Shown here one piece after another: positions 26,963-35,185 of a stretch of 62,241 nucleotides of DNA. A program made the position numbers and the translations under genes. Where the stretch lies: contig SVJQ01000009.1 of the NCBI GenBank assembly GCA_015068905.1, forward strand, positions 1 to 62,241. Reading direction: 5' to 3'. How positions within the stretch are numbered: the first letter of the stretch is position 1; every line of letters starts with the position of its first letter. Under the pieces are notes generated by a model, which was not told the origin of the DNA, made no database searches, and saw only the letters and a program-made list of their open reading frames with translations. Source of the stretch: Oscillospiraceae bacterium. Its GTDB lineage: Bacteria > Bacillota > Clostridia > UBA1381 > UBA9506.

Positions 26963-26991
26963 ATTATATCATCAGGATAAGGGATTGTCAA
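26963..26991 (-). promoter_or_regulatory. Promoter of the T-box/leu-ilv operon
   Basis: On the minus strand TTGACA, 17-base spacer, TATAAT with an extended TG. Confidence 0.92.
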
Positions 26992-27042
26992 GGGTATTTT
27001 TTGCTGTTTGTGGTTTTTCAAAAGAACAAAAACCTCTCCTTT

Positions 27043-28128
27043 TCAGCTTTCTGTCTCGTCCTTTGCAGCAAAAGAACGCTTATAAACCACCGAAGCCAGC
27101 ACAACCGCCAGAATGCCGGAAATCAACTTGCCCACCACCATAGAAAGGGCAAAGGAGCGGTCAAAGGATAATACAAACGCAAGGTGATCACCAAAGACAT
27201 AGGCAGCTGAAACGCCGAATGCCATATTTAAAATTCTTCCCTTTTTGTTCATCTTTTCTACCATAGAAAACACCGGTATGGAGTTAGCAAGGGTAGTGAC
27301 AAGACCCAAAACCGAGGTGTTATCCAGCTTCATCGCCTTGCCGAACCGCTGAAACGCCTTATTAAAAACGCGGGAAATAATGGCAAGCAGGGGGAAGATT
27401 CCCGTTAAAATGAGAGCAATGTTGCCAATAATGGTAAAGGATTCAGCAATGGGCGTAATGCCGGGAATCAAGGTGATGCCAAGGAGCATTTGGACAGCCC
27501 CGATCACAAGGCCTGCGGTAACGAAAATGGTTAGGGCAGCACCAATAATGCCAAAAATTTTCTGACTGAGGTCAGGGCATTTCCACAACCCCAAGCAAAT
27601 CACGCCGGAAATTGTCAAAATTAAAAGGGTGTTAACCAAAAGCTCACCGATGGAAAGCCCCAGCATCAGACCGGCAACAATACAGCCGACAGGAATGGTA
27701 GCAAAGCCACACAAAAAGCCAATCAACGCATCGCCGTGATATTTTTTGTCAATCATCTGAAGTGCCAAAGGAATCACCGGGCAAATGGTGGCACCAAACA
27801 TAGAGGCAACCACAATACCGTTATAACCCCGCACCGCTTCGTTGGCAGAAAGCTCATAGGCCATAGAGGCACCCCCGGCATCCACCGCAAAAAAAGCAGA
27901 AAGCACAGAGGCATCCATGTGCAAAAATTCTAAAACAGGGCCAAAAACTGTCTTTAGAGCTGTTGCTAAAACCGGCGCCAGCACTATCATACCTGACATT
28001 GAGATAATCAGGGGGCCGGCGGTCATAATGCCCTTGTCGAATTCCTCACCCAATTTAAAACGGTTGCCGATGATTTTATCTATCGCACCGATTACGGCAA
28101 AGATAACGAAAATAAGTTCAATTTTCAT
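27043..28128 (-). CDS. EutH-like permease
   Basis: A 361-aa polytopic membrane protein with about ten helices. Its N-terminus (GAIDKIIGNRFKLGEEFDKGIM) and TAGPLIISMSGMIVLAPVL are typical of EutH, the ethanolamine permease of ethanolamine utilisation. No other eut gene or microcompartment gene is in the window, so ethanolamine as substrate is doubtful. GAGGAAC precedes the ATG. It lies 85 bases downstream of two glycosidase-like genes on the same strand and may be cotranscribed with them, which would point to uptake of some other small amine or amino-sugar-related compound (inference). Confidence 0.8.
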   Translation of the reverse strand: MKIELIFVIFAVIGAIDKIIGNRFKLGEEFDKGIMTAGPLIISMSGMIVLAPVLATALKTVFGPVLEFLHMDASVLSAFFAVDAGGASMAYELSANEAVRGYNGIVVASMFGATICPVIPLALQMIDKKYHGDALIGFLCGFATIPVGCIVAGLMLGLSIGELLVNTLLILTISGVICLGLWKCPDLSQKIFGIIGAALTIFVTAGLVIGAVQMLLGITLIPGITPIAESFTIIGNIALILTGIFPLLAIISRVFNKAFQRFGKAMKLDNTSVLGLVTTLANSIPVFSMVEKMNKKGRILNMAFGVSAAYVFGDHLAFVLSFDRSFALSMVVGKLISGILAVVLASVVYKRSFAAKDETES

Positions 28129-28213
28129 AAAAAGTTCCTCGTTTTACTAGTATAGAGCTGCAAAACAATTGCCGTCCTGCTTTCTGAGGTCTGCACTATT
28201 TTGCCACATCCCA

Positions 28214-29155
28214 TTATTCGAAGTAATGTTTCAAAAATTCTGCTACCGTGCCGTCATACTCAGCTTCACACATATAGTAATAGCCAAGCTGATTACCACA
28301 GAGATAGTTAATGTAAGTCTTGCCGTTCCAGTCACACATATCCGGGTCAGAGTTGTTGATATTAAAGCCTGTGGTTGTGATTTTTTCAATCAGTTCAGGA
28401 GAAAGGTCTGCAGCTCTGGGAGAGATGAGTCTGTCATCTTCATCCGCCATCAGCATGGGATTGTAATAACCAACATACCAGGTCTTAAAGTCCTTGGTGC
28501 GGTAGATGTAGTTGGTGTAGTGGTTGCAAGGCAGCACTGCACAGGCAATCATATAATACCAACCCTCAGAATATTTGAGCCAGGGGCCACCCATATAACG
28601 CTCTTTGGAATAACCCAGGTCATAGTCCATAAAGGTCCATTCCTTCAGGTCAGGTGATGTTGCAAAGAAGTGTGTAAACTTTTCACCAACGTGTTCAACA
28701 GGGTCAGAAGCTTCCATCAACAGCACATATCCGTCAGGACCTTTAGTAAGGCCTGTGTTATAATAAACCCAGCCGGGGTTAGATAAAAGAGGACGGCTTT
28801 CCCAGTTCACCAAATCCTTACTTTCATAAATATTGATGGTGCCACGGTCTTTCATATTAACGCCGGTTACATAAATGGTGTCATCTTCTACATAAGCTGC
28901 GTGGAAATAGCTGTCCTCAGCAAATTCTGAAAGCACCTTGCCGGTTTCAACATCACGAATAATGGCATAACGACGAATGGTGCTGTCTGTGCCGTTTAAG
29001 GGGTCAATGAGCTCCATACGCATGAGTCTGTTGTTCCACACAAAAGGTGTCATTTCACCGCCCGGGCTGCAGGCACCCAGCTTTTTAATTTTGGGGTAGC
29101 CGTTTTTCATAATGGTATTTGCATCATAGTTGACTTCAATTGTTTTCATTCCCAT
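28214..29155 (-). CDS. Beta-propeller glycosidase-like protein, copy B
   Basis: A 313-aa cytosolic protein with no signal peptide. Strand-rich repeats with SKDLVNWE, TSPDLKEWTFMD and TKDFKTWYVG (the S/TxDxxxW pattern) mark a five-bladed beta-propeller of the GH43/GH32/GH130-like type. Acidic residues fit the usual active-site trio (for example ADEDDRLISPRAAD and NSDPDMCDWNGKTY), but I cannot assign catalytic residues with confidence. It is 85-90 % identical by eye to the gene just upstream. AGGAGG lies eight bases before the ATG. Confidence 0.75.
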   Translation of the reverse strand: MGMKTIEVNYDANTIMKNGYPKIKKLGACSPGGEMTPFVWNNRLMRMELIDPLNGTDSTIRRYAIIRDVETGKVLSEFAEDSYFHAAYVEDDTIYVTGVNMKDRGTINIYESKDLVNWESRPLLSNPGWVYYNTGLTKGPDGYVLLMEASDPVEHVGEKFTHFFATSPDLKEWTFMDYDLGYSKERYMGGPWLKYSEGWYYMIACAVLPCNHYTNYIYRTKDFKTWYVGYYNPMLMADEDDRLISPRAADLSPELIEKITTTGFNINNSDPDMCDWNGKTYINYLCGNQLGYYYMCEAEYDGTVAEFLKHYFE

Positions 29156-29174
29156 TGTTATTTCCTCCTGTTCT

Positions 29175-30110
29175 TTACTCAAAATAATGTTTTAAAAATT
29201 CTGCTACTGTGCCGTCATATTCAGCTTCACACATATAGTAAAAACCAAGCTGATTGCCGGCTAAATAGTTGATGTAAGTCTTGCCGTTCCAGTCGCACAT
29301 ATCCGGGTCAGAGTTATTGATGTTAAAGCCCGTGGTTGTAATTTTTTCAATCATTTCGTCTGAAAGGTCAGCAGCTCTGGGCGAGATGAGTCTGTCATCT
29401 TCATCTGCCATCAGCATGGGATTATAGTAACCCACATACCAGTCTTTAAAGTCCTTGGTGCGGTAGATGTAATTGGTAAAATGTCTGCAGGGCAAAAGCT
29501 CACAGGCAATCATATAATACCAGCCCTCAGAATACTTGAGCCAAGGACCGCCGCTGTAACGCTCTTTGGTAAAGCTTAAGTCATAGTCCATAAAGGTCCA
29601 TTCACGCATATCCGGTGAGGTTGCAAAAAAGTGGGTAAACCCTGTGCCAATGTGTTCAACCGGGTGGCTTGCCTCCATTAAAATGACATAGCCGTCGGGA
29701 CCTTTGGTGAGACCTGTGTTATAGTAAACCCAGCCGGGATTAGAAAGCAGCACGCGCTCCTCCCAATTAATTAAATCTTTACTTTCATAAACATTAATAG
29801 TGCCGCGGTCTTTCATATCAACACCGGTAACATAAATGGTGTCATCTTCCACATACGCTGCGTGGAAGTAGCTGTCTTCTGCAAAGCGGGACAGCACCTT
29901 ACCGGTTTCAACATCACGAATGATGGCGCAGCTTGGAACAGATGAATCAACGCCGTTAGTGGGGTCATCCAGCTCCATACGCATAAGTCTGCCATTCCAC
30001 ACAAAAGGTGTCATTTCACCGCCCGGACTGCAAGCGCCCAGCTTTTTAATTTTGGGGTAGCCGTTTTTCATAATGGTTTTGTCATCATAGTTAATTTCTT
30101 TAATTCTCAT
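29175..30110 (-). CDS. Beta-propeller glycosidase-like protein, copy A
   Basis: A 311-aa paralogue of the downstream gene, with the same length, propeller repeats and no signal peptide. Differences are concentrated in a few loops (for example NGVDSSVPSCAIIRD here against NGTDSTIRRYAIIRD in copy B), which suggests a recent duplication followed by changes near the active site or a pocket. GGAG precedes the ATG. The gene lies opposite an AraC-family regulator, the usual layout for a sugar-utilisation locus. The substrate is unknown. Confidence 0.75.
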   Translation of the reverse strand: MRIKEINYDDKTIMKNGYPKIKKLGACSPGGEMTPFVWNGRLMRMELDDPTNGVDSSVPSCAIIRDVETGKVLSRFAEDSYFHAAYVEDDTIYVTGVDMKDRGTINVYESKDLINWEERVLLSNPGWVYYNTGLTKGPDGYVILMEASHPVEHIGTGFTHFFATSPDMREWTFMDYDLSFTKERYSGGPWLKYSEGWYYMIACELLPCRHFTNYIYRTKDFKDWYVGYYNPMLMADEDDRLISPRAADLSDEMIEKITTTGFNINNSDPDMCDWNGKTYINYLAGNQLGFYYMCEAEYDGTVAEFLKHYFE

Positions 30111-30211
30111 AAAAAGTCACTCCTACCAAATAATTTACAAATTAACTATAATACATCATCATCAAAAATTCTAGCACTATTATGCTAAAAAGTATAAAAA
30201 TATTATTATAT

Positions 30212-30240
30212 TTGCATTTTTACTTGGATTATGATACAAT
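30212..30240 (+). promoter_or_regulatory. Promoter of the AraC-family gene
   Basis: TTGCAT, 17-base spacer, TACAAT with an extended TGA. The gap 30111-30211 is AT-rich and should hold the divergent promoter of the propeller genes, but I cannot fix its position. Confidence 0.65.
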
Positions 30241-30275
30241 AAAACATAAATATTTTGCTTTTCAGGTGAAGTCCT

Positions 30276-31088
30276 ATGAAACAGACCTTATTCCACGAAG
30301 CTGAACGGCGAGGAACGCCTAACTTCCCCATCAGCTTTTACCACGTTGACGAAAACCACCCCCGTTACCAGATGCGAACCCAATGGCACAGCGATGTAGA
30401 GCTTGACCGGGTGCTTGAGGGGAACCTGACCGTTCAGCTGGGAAATCAGACTTATGAAATGACAAAAGGAGATAGCCTTTTAATCCCCGGCGGTGTCATC
30501 CACGGTGCTGAGGCAAAGCATTGCGTATATGAATGTGTGGTGTTTGCCCCAACAGTTCTGTATTCTACCCTGCAACACCGTACAGAGGCGAAAAGAAAGC
30601 TCAACAAGCCCGTATTTTTTGCGGATAATGAGAAGGTAAACCGCATTTTTGAAGGCTTAAAAAATCCTGATTCCGGTTACGAATTTCAAGTAGTCGGCAA
30701 TTTATATTGCCTGATATATGATGCCATCAGCAGGCAAAAAAGTGCCATACAAGACACCACCGACTATCGCATTGACCAGATCAAAACCGCTATCAGCTTT
30801 ATTGAAGAAAACTACCCTCGCACCATTACTCTCGCCTCTCTGTCCGCCGCCTGCTCTATGAGCCCCAACTATTTTTGCAGGTTCTTTAAAGAGGTTACGG
30901 GGCAAACCCCAGTGGAATATATCACTTCATATCGGGTAGAGGCAGCCTGCGAAATGCTCCTTGCCGGCAACACCGTAACCGATACTGCCTTAACCTGCGG
31001 CTTTAATGACCTTAGCTATTTTATCCACGTTTTCAAAAAGCAAATGGGCATTTCACCGAAACAGTACGCCAAAATATATAAGGAATAA
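30276..31088 (+). CDS. AraC-family transcriptional regulator
   Basis: A 270-aa regulator. The N-terminal cupin domain (residues 20-130, with HSDVELDRVLEGNLTVQLGN and LIPGGVIHGAE) should bind a sugar or related ligand; the C-terminal AraC-type double helix-turn-helix (about 165-268) has LASLSAACSMSPNYFCRFFK and ALTCGFNDLSYFIHVFKKQ followed by GISPKQY. AGGTGA lies before the ATG. Divergence from the propeller genes implies that it controls them, probably as an activator. Confidence 0.9.
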   Translation: MKQTLFHEAERRGTPNFPISFYHVDENHPRYQMRTQWHSDVELDRVLEGNLTVQLGNQTYEMTKGDSLLIPGGVIHGAEAKHCVYECVVFAPTVLYSTLQHRTEAKRKLNKPVFFADNEKVNRIFEGLKNPDSGYEFQVVGNLYCLIYDAISRQKSAIQDTTDYRIDQIKTAISFIEENYPRTITLASLSAACSMSPNYFCRFFKEVTGQTPVEYITSYRVEAACEMLLAGNTVTDTALTCGFNDLSYFIHVFKKQMGISPKQYAKIYKE

Positions 31089-31145
31089 AAATTTATAAAA
31101 CGGTTCGTTTCTGAGACACTATGCCTAACAAGCGTCAGCTTAACT

Positions 31146-31200
31146 GTAGGGCAGGGGCTTGCTCCTGCCGACAAACGGAACGGATAAATCCGTTCCCTAC
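31146..31200. repeat. REP-like palindromic repeat, GTAGGGCAGGGGCTTGCTC type
   Basis: Shares GTAGGGCAGGGGCTTGCTC with the repeat at 11075 and ends in CCCTAC. The centre differs: CTGCCGACAAACGG, then the small hairpin AACGGA-TAAA-TCCGTT. Confidence 0.7.
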
Positions 31201-31216
31201 AACACAACTCAATTTG

Positions 31217-31275
31217 CAAGGGCGGTCTCCGTGCCCTCCCGAATCTGCGGGCGGGGATGGAAAAGCACCCCTACA
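31217..31275. repeat. REP-like palindromic repeat, GGTCTCCGTGCCCTCCCG type
   Basis: Relative of 10988-11046: GGTCTCCGTGCCCTCCCG and GGGCGGGGATGGAAAAGCACCCCTAC. The left end lacks the GTAG terminus. Confidence 0.6.
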
Positions 31276-31284
31276 TTTTTCATC

Positions 31285-31313
31285 TTTACAAATAAAAAAA
31301 ATTGTGCTACAAT
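31285..31313 (+). promoter_or_regulatory. Promoter of structured RNA 3
   Basis: TTTACA, 17-base spacer, TACAAT. It starts 10 bases after the REP-like repeat. Confidence 0.75.
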
Positions 31314-31319
31314 GGTTGT

Positions 31320-31484
31320 ACCACATCACAATTAAATAGACTAAAATATATTCACGAGTGAGAAACTACCTTTGGTAAAAGGTGTTCTCTCTTTTCTCGC
31401 TTGTGGGATTTTAGTCGGTTGTGATGTGGTAATCTAACCGAGGGAAACACTTTTTCGGCACATCCTTTGGGATGTGCTTTTTTT
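31320..31484 (+). ncRNA. Structured RNA 3 (rod plus terminator)
   Basis: About 165 nt. Closing stem ACCACATCACAA (31320-31331) pairs with TTGTGATGTGGT (31419-31430), 12 perfect pairs. A 7/2-nt bubble, then GACTAAAAT/ATTTTAGTC (31339-31347, 31408-31416), then a further 10-bp helix CACGAGTGAG/CTCGCTTGTG with two G-T pairs. The tail has CTTTTTCGG and a terminator GCACATCC-TTTG-GGATGTGC with seven T. TTAAATAGAC in the bubble resembles TTAATATAGAC at the same place in RNA 1. A Cys-rich ORF starts 17 bases after the terminator with no room for another promoter, so here the RNA could act as a leader. Confidence 0.7.
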
Positions 31485-31501
31485 ATTGTGAGGTGAGAGA
31501 A

Positions 31502-31729
31502 ATGTGCAGAAAGCAAATCATTGATGAAGAAACGGGAACACCTTTAAAACCATCCCGGCAAGGCAAACGTTGCCCGGGAAACGGAAGCCATCCTGAATAT
31601 TGGTGCTGTTGTGACGAATGCGATTACTATATGCACTGTTTTCCCCAATATGAATGGGAGTTCAAAATCAAAAAGCTTAAAAAACGAATTAAGCAGTTGT
31701 TCAAAAAGCAAAATACGCCACGCATTTAG
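31502..31729 (+). CDS. Small Cys-rich protein, function unknown
   Basis: A 75-aa cytosolic protein. The first half has a conserved-looking region (MCRKQIIDEETGTPLKPSRQ, GKRCPGNGSHPEYW) and a Cys cluster CCCDECDYYMHC, six Cys in 12 residues, probably a metal or iron-sulfur site. The second half is a Lys-rich helix (KIKKLKKRIKQLFKKQ) that could bind RNA or DNA. GAGGTG is seven bases before the ATG. It lies directly behind the terminator of structured RNA 3, so its expression may need read-through. I do not recognise a family. Confidence 0.65.
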   Translation: MCRKQIIDEETGTPLKPSRQGKRCPGNGSHPEYWCCCDECDYYMHCFPQYEWEFKIKKLKKRIKQLFKKQNTPRI

Positions 31730-31747
31730 CGTGGCGTATTTTGCTTT
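31709..31747. terminator. Terminator of the Cys-rich gene
   Basis: Sixteen-base arms GCAAAATACGCCACGC and complement with a 4-base loop; the stop codon lies within the hairpin. Also usable on the minus strand for the M15 peptidase transcript. Confidence 0.85.
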
Positions 31748-31775
31748 CATATCATCACACAAACACTGAAAGATA

Positions 31776-32363
31776 TTATTTCTTTGTCTCCCAATATTCC
31801 TCAAAACAAATGCCCTTATCGGTTATTTCCTTTGCAAGTTCAGGAGAATCTATGTAGCGGAAGTGCCAGCATTCATAACCAATTTTTGTGATGGCTTCCT
31901 TACCCTTAGGATACCGCAGAATAAAGCCGTACTTTGGCAGTTTAGACTGCATGATTACATATAAATGGTTAAGTTCCAACATACCCTCTATGGTGCGGAT
32001 GAGTTTGCCGTCAAGCATAATGCCCACATCAATGGCAAGACCGGTGTGATGCTCAGAATGCCCCGGCAAGGCGGCATACTTTCTGGCATAGTCCATACCG
32101 AATTTTTCCACGTACCGGTTAAAGGTCGCCTCCTGCTGAGGGATGGTTCTGTAAACGGAAATCAGTTCTGCCTGAATGCCGTCATTTTCTAAAAGATCAT
32201 CTCTAAAGCGCAAAAACGCCTCGTAGGTTTTCTTTTCAATGCTGTATTCTTCGTCTGCAGCATTTTTAACCGTAATGATTTCAATGGTCTCTTCAAAATT
32301 CTCGGGTAACCTGTTGTCCTCATTAACCAATACAAGATAATCAGTTTTTTTGCTTTCACTCAT
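31776..32363 (-). CDS. M15-family D,D-carboxypeptidase-like protein (VanY type)
   Basis: A 195-aa zinc peptidase of the VanY/LAS type. The metal site is complete: His and Asp in SEHHTGLAIDVG and the C-terminal His in ECWHFRYI (family: EPWHFRY). These enzymes cleave the terminal D-alanine of peptidoglycan stems. No signal peptide or membrane helix is visible, so export would need another route, or the enzyme acts on cytosolic precursors. GGAGG precedes the ATG. It lies 13 bases after the rlmD-like gene, as the last gene of the yajC-SCIFF transcript. Confidence 0.87.
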   Translation of the reverse strand: MSESKKTDYLVLVNEDNRLPENFEETIEIITVKNAADEEYSIEKKTYEAFLRFRDDLLENDGIQAELISVYRTIPQQEATFNRYVEKFGMDYARKYAALPGHSEHHTGLAIDVGIMLDGKLIRTIEGMLELNHLYVIMQSKLPKYGFILRYPKGKEAITKIGYECWHFRYIDSPELAKEITDKGICFEEYWETKK

Positions 32364-32376
32364 AATAATTCCTCCG

Positions 32377-33729
32377 TTATTTTGTTAATAATGCAACCGT
32401 CTCGACATGTGCCGTATTCGGAAACATATCCACAGGTATGACTTTTTCTAAGCTATACCCCTCTCCGCACAAGAATTTTAAATCTCTGGCTAAAGTTGCC
32501 GGGTTGCAGGAAATATACACAATTTTTTCCGGTGCCATGGTGATGATGGCTTCTAACGCTTTTTTATCAGCACCTTTTCTTGGCGGGTCTAAAAACACCA
32601 CTGCCGGGTTTTCTTTTTTCAGTTTTGGTGCAACCTCTTCGGCTTTTCCCAGAATGAACTCTGCATTTAAAACACCGTTTCGCTCGGCGTTTTCTTTTGC
32701 GTTCTCGATTGCCTGTGGCACCACCTCAACGCCAATTACCCGACCAGCTTTTTTCGATGCAAAGAGAGAAATAGTACCGATGCCGCAATATAAATCAAGC
32801 ACGGTTTCACTGCCGGAAAGCGCAGCCAAATTCAGCGCGGTTTGATAAAGCCGCTCTGTCTGAGGGCTGTTCACCTGATAAAAGCTGTGGGCAGAGATGC
32901 GGAAGGAAAAACCGCCCAAAACATCTTCAATATACTCTTTGCCGTAAAGTAATTTATTTTGACTACCAAGTAGTAGATTATTTGCTTCTTTATGAATATT
33001 GATCATCACCGAGGTCAGTTTATACTCGGTTTTAACAGCTGAAAGTCTTTTTACAAATTCTTCAGCGTGAGGCAGCTTATCGCCGTTTATGGTGAGCACC
33101 ACCATTGCCTCACGGGTTGTCTCAGCAAGGCGCACAAACAGTCTGCGGGCAAGACCCTTGCCGGTTTTTTCATTGTAAACCGAAATGCCAAACTCGCGGA
33201 GAAAGGATACCGCCGCCGACAGCCAGCCGGAAGCTGCACTATCACCCTGCCGACAATCGGAAAGGGGAATTAAATCGTGGCTCCCCGGGGCATAAAAACC
33301 GCCCACGGGCTGACCTTTTTTATCAGTTCCCAAAGGGAACACCATTTTGTTGCGATACCGCTCATTTTTGGGTGCTGATAGGGTTTTATCCACCACAAAT
33401 CCGCAAAAACCGCCGATTCTTTGCACCGCATCCTCCACAATCTGTCTTTTCACTAGTAATTGCTCACTATAGTCCATGTGTGCAAAGTTGCAGCCACCGC
33501 AAACATCACAATTTTCACAAAAATCTGTACGGTGGTGGGGCGACTTTTCTAAAAAGCGCAAAATCCGGCCGTAAAAACAGCCGGATTTTACATATTCTAT
33601 GATAATTTCTGCCACATCGCCACAGCAGGTTCCGGGCACAAAAACCACAGCGCCGTCCACGCGTCCCACGCCGTCGCCGCCTGCAGCAATGCCTGTTATG
33701 GTAATAACCGCTTTATCCCCCGCCTGCAT
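32377..33729 (-). CDS. 23S rRNA uracil-5-methyltransferase (RlmD/TrmA family)
   Basis: A 450-aa SAM-dependent RNA methyltransferase. An N-terminal TRAM domain (residues 1-60) is followed by a four-Cys iron-sulfur site (CENCDVCGGC plus a later Cys in SDCRQG) and the methyltransferase domain with FYQVN, VLDLYCGIGTISLF, DPPRKG and the catalytic Cys in YISCNPATLARDL. The class methylates U in 23S rRNA (positions 747 and 1939) or tRNA; the exact target cannot be told. ATG at 33729 has AGGAGG upstream; it follows the intended stop of the SCIFF maturase by 11 bases. Confidence 0.9.
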   Translation of the reverse strand: MQAGDKAVITITGIAAGGDGVGRVDGAVVFVPGTCCGDVAEIIIEYVKSGCFYGRILRFLEKSPHHRTDFCENCDVCGGCNFAHMDYSEQLLVKRQIVEDAVQRIGGFCGFVVDKTLSAPKNERYRNKMVFPLGTDKKGQPVGGFYAPGSHDLIPLSDCRQGDSAASGWLSAAVSFLREFGISVYNEKTGKGLARRLFVRLAETTREAMVVLTINGDKLPHAEEFVKRLSAVKTEYKLTSVMINIHKEANNLLLGSQNKLLYGKEYIEDVLGGFSFRISAHSFYQVNSPQTERLYQTALNLAALSGSETVLDLYCGIGTISLFASKKAGRVIGVEVVPQAIENAKENAERNGVLNAEFILGKAEEVAPKLKKENPAVVFLDPPRKGADKKALEAIITMAPEKIVYISCNPATLARDLKFLCGEGYSLEKVIPVDMFPNTAHVETVALLTK

Positions 33730-33740
33730 AATTGTCCTCC

Positions 33741-35116
33741 TTAGGCTTCCTCTGCCTCCATTTGCATAGCTGTGCAATACACAGCACACTCTAAGCGCTT
33801 TCTCATTAAATCGCAAGACATTTTAAGAGGCTCGTTAATGCCGCCGCCATACTGCACCGCATTTGCCGGGCAGCCGCCGCTGCAGTAGAACTTCGCAAAG
33901 CAGTTCTGGCAGGCAGGCTTTGTATAAATATAGAATCACGGAACATATTGCTGATTTCCTGTTTTAAGCCCTGCTCTTTTACGTTACCTAGCTTCATTTC
34001 ATCATTGCCCACAAACTGGTGGCAAGGATAGATGTCACCATCAGGAGAAACCGCCACATATTCGTGACCGGCACCGCAGCCGGACAGTCTCTTTAAAATG
34101 CAGGGGCCGCCGGTTAAATCCACCATAAAGTGGAAGAACTGAAAACCGTTGCCCTCACGTTTTCTCTTCACATATTCTGCCGCTAAGGCTTCATACTGTT
34201 CAAAGAGAACGGGCAGGTCTTCTTCACGGAACATATAGTCAGTATCAGCAGATGCCACAACCGGCTCAACAGAAATCTGCTTAAAGCCAAGGTCTGCAAG
34301 GTGCAAAACATCTTCTTTAAAATCTAAGTTCTTGCGGGTAAAGGTGCCTCTCACATAGTAATTGTCCTGATTACGGGATTCCGCCATATCCTGAAAACGG
34401 GGCACGATGGCATCATAACTGCCGGTGCCGTCAACACGGATACGCATCTCGTCATTTACGCACTTTCTGCCGTCAATAGACAGAACGATGTTGCCCATCT
34501 CTTTATTGATATACTCTTTTTTAGCTTCATCCAGCAGAATGCCGTTGGTGGTAATGGTGAAGCGGAAGTTTTTGCCGTGCTCTTTTTCAATGCTTCTTGC
34601 ATATTCTACAATGCCCTTAACCACCTCAAAATTTAACAGGGGCTCGCCGCCGAAAAAGTCAACCTCTAAGTTTTTGCGGTGGCCGGAGGCTTTGATTAAA
34701 TAATCAATCGCCTGCTTGCCCACCTCAAGGCTCATAAGACCACGAGGACCTTCATAGCTGCCGGTTTCGGCAAAACAATATTTACACCGAAGGTTACAGT
34801 CGTGGGCTACGTGAAGACACATAGCTTTCACAACAGAATCACGGTTGGGTCTGTTTTTTACAATATCAGTATAAGGGTCCTCGGCATATAAAATGCCCTC
34901 TTCCTTTAAAGAAATCAGCTCAGCCCAAACCTCTTCCAGCTCTTCTTTTGTATAGCCGGAGAGCTTGTCCAAAAATTCCTGCGGAAGTGCCCCTGCCGGT
35001 TCTTTTTCTCCCAATGCCTGAAGCAGGTCATAGGTCATTTCATCAATAATAGAAACCGCACCACTGTTTGAATCCATTACGATTTGGGTGCCGTTCATCG
35101 AAAAACTATGTACCAT
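33741..35116 (-). pseudogene. SCIFF radical SAM maturase, frameshifted near the 3' end
   Basis: A radical SAM/SPASM peptide-modifying enzyme that installs a thioether in SCIFF. Residues 1-90 form the peptide-recognition domain, CNLRCKYC binds the radical SAM cluster, and the SPASM region begins with CGAGHEYVAVSPDGDIYPCHQ. At about 33931 one base seems to be missing (TCTATATTTATAC where TCTAATATTTATAC would keep frame). As read, the frame ends at 33806 in a non-homologous tail; in the other frame it continues KPACQNCFAKFYCSGGCPAN and ends normally at 33741. The lost part holds the last cluster-binding cysteines. It may be a sequencing error, a real mutation, or recoding. Confidence 0.85.
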
Positions 35117-35142
35117 GATTTAGTTCCTTTCTTTGTTAAAAG

Positions 35143-35174
35143 AAAAAAGCAGGACCGGAAGTGTCCAGCCCTGC
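35143..35174 (-). terminator. Terminator-like hairpin between SCIFF and its maturase
   Basis: GCAGG...GGA...TCC...CCTGC with a T run on the minus strand, between the SCIFF stop and the maturase ribosome site. It could make SCIFF transcripts outnumber those of the enzyme. Confidence 0.65.
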
Positions 35175-35185
35175 TTTTTAAATAC

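Noticed and set aside
27043-28128. Ethanolamine utilisation operon
   Set aside because: Only an EutH-like permease is present; no ammonia-lyase, regulator or shell gene is in the window.
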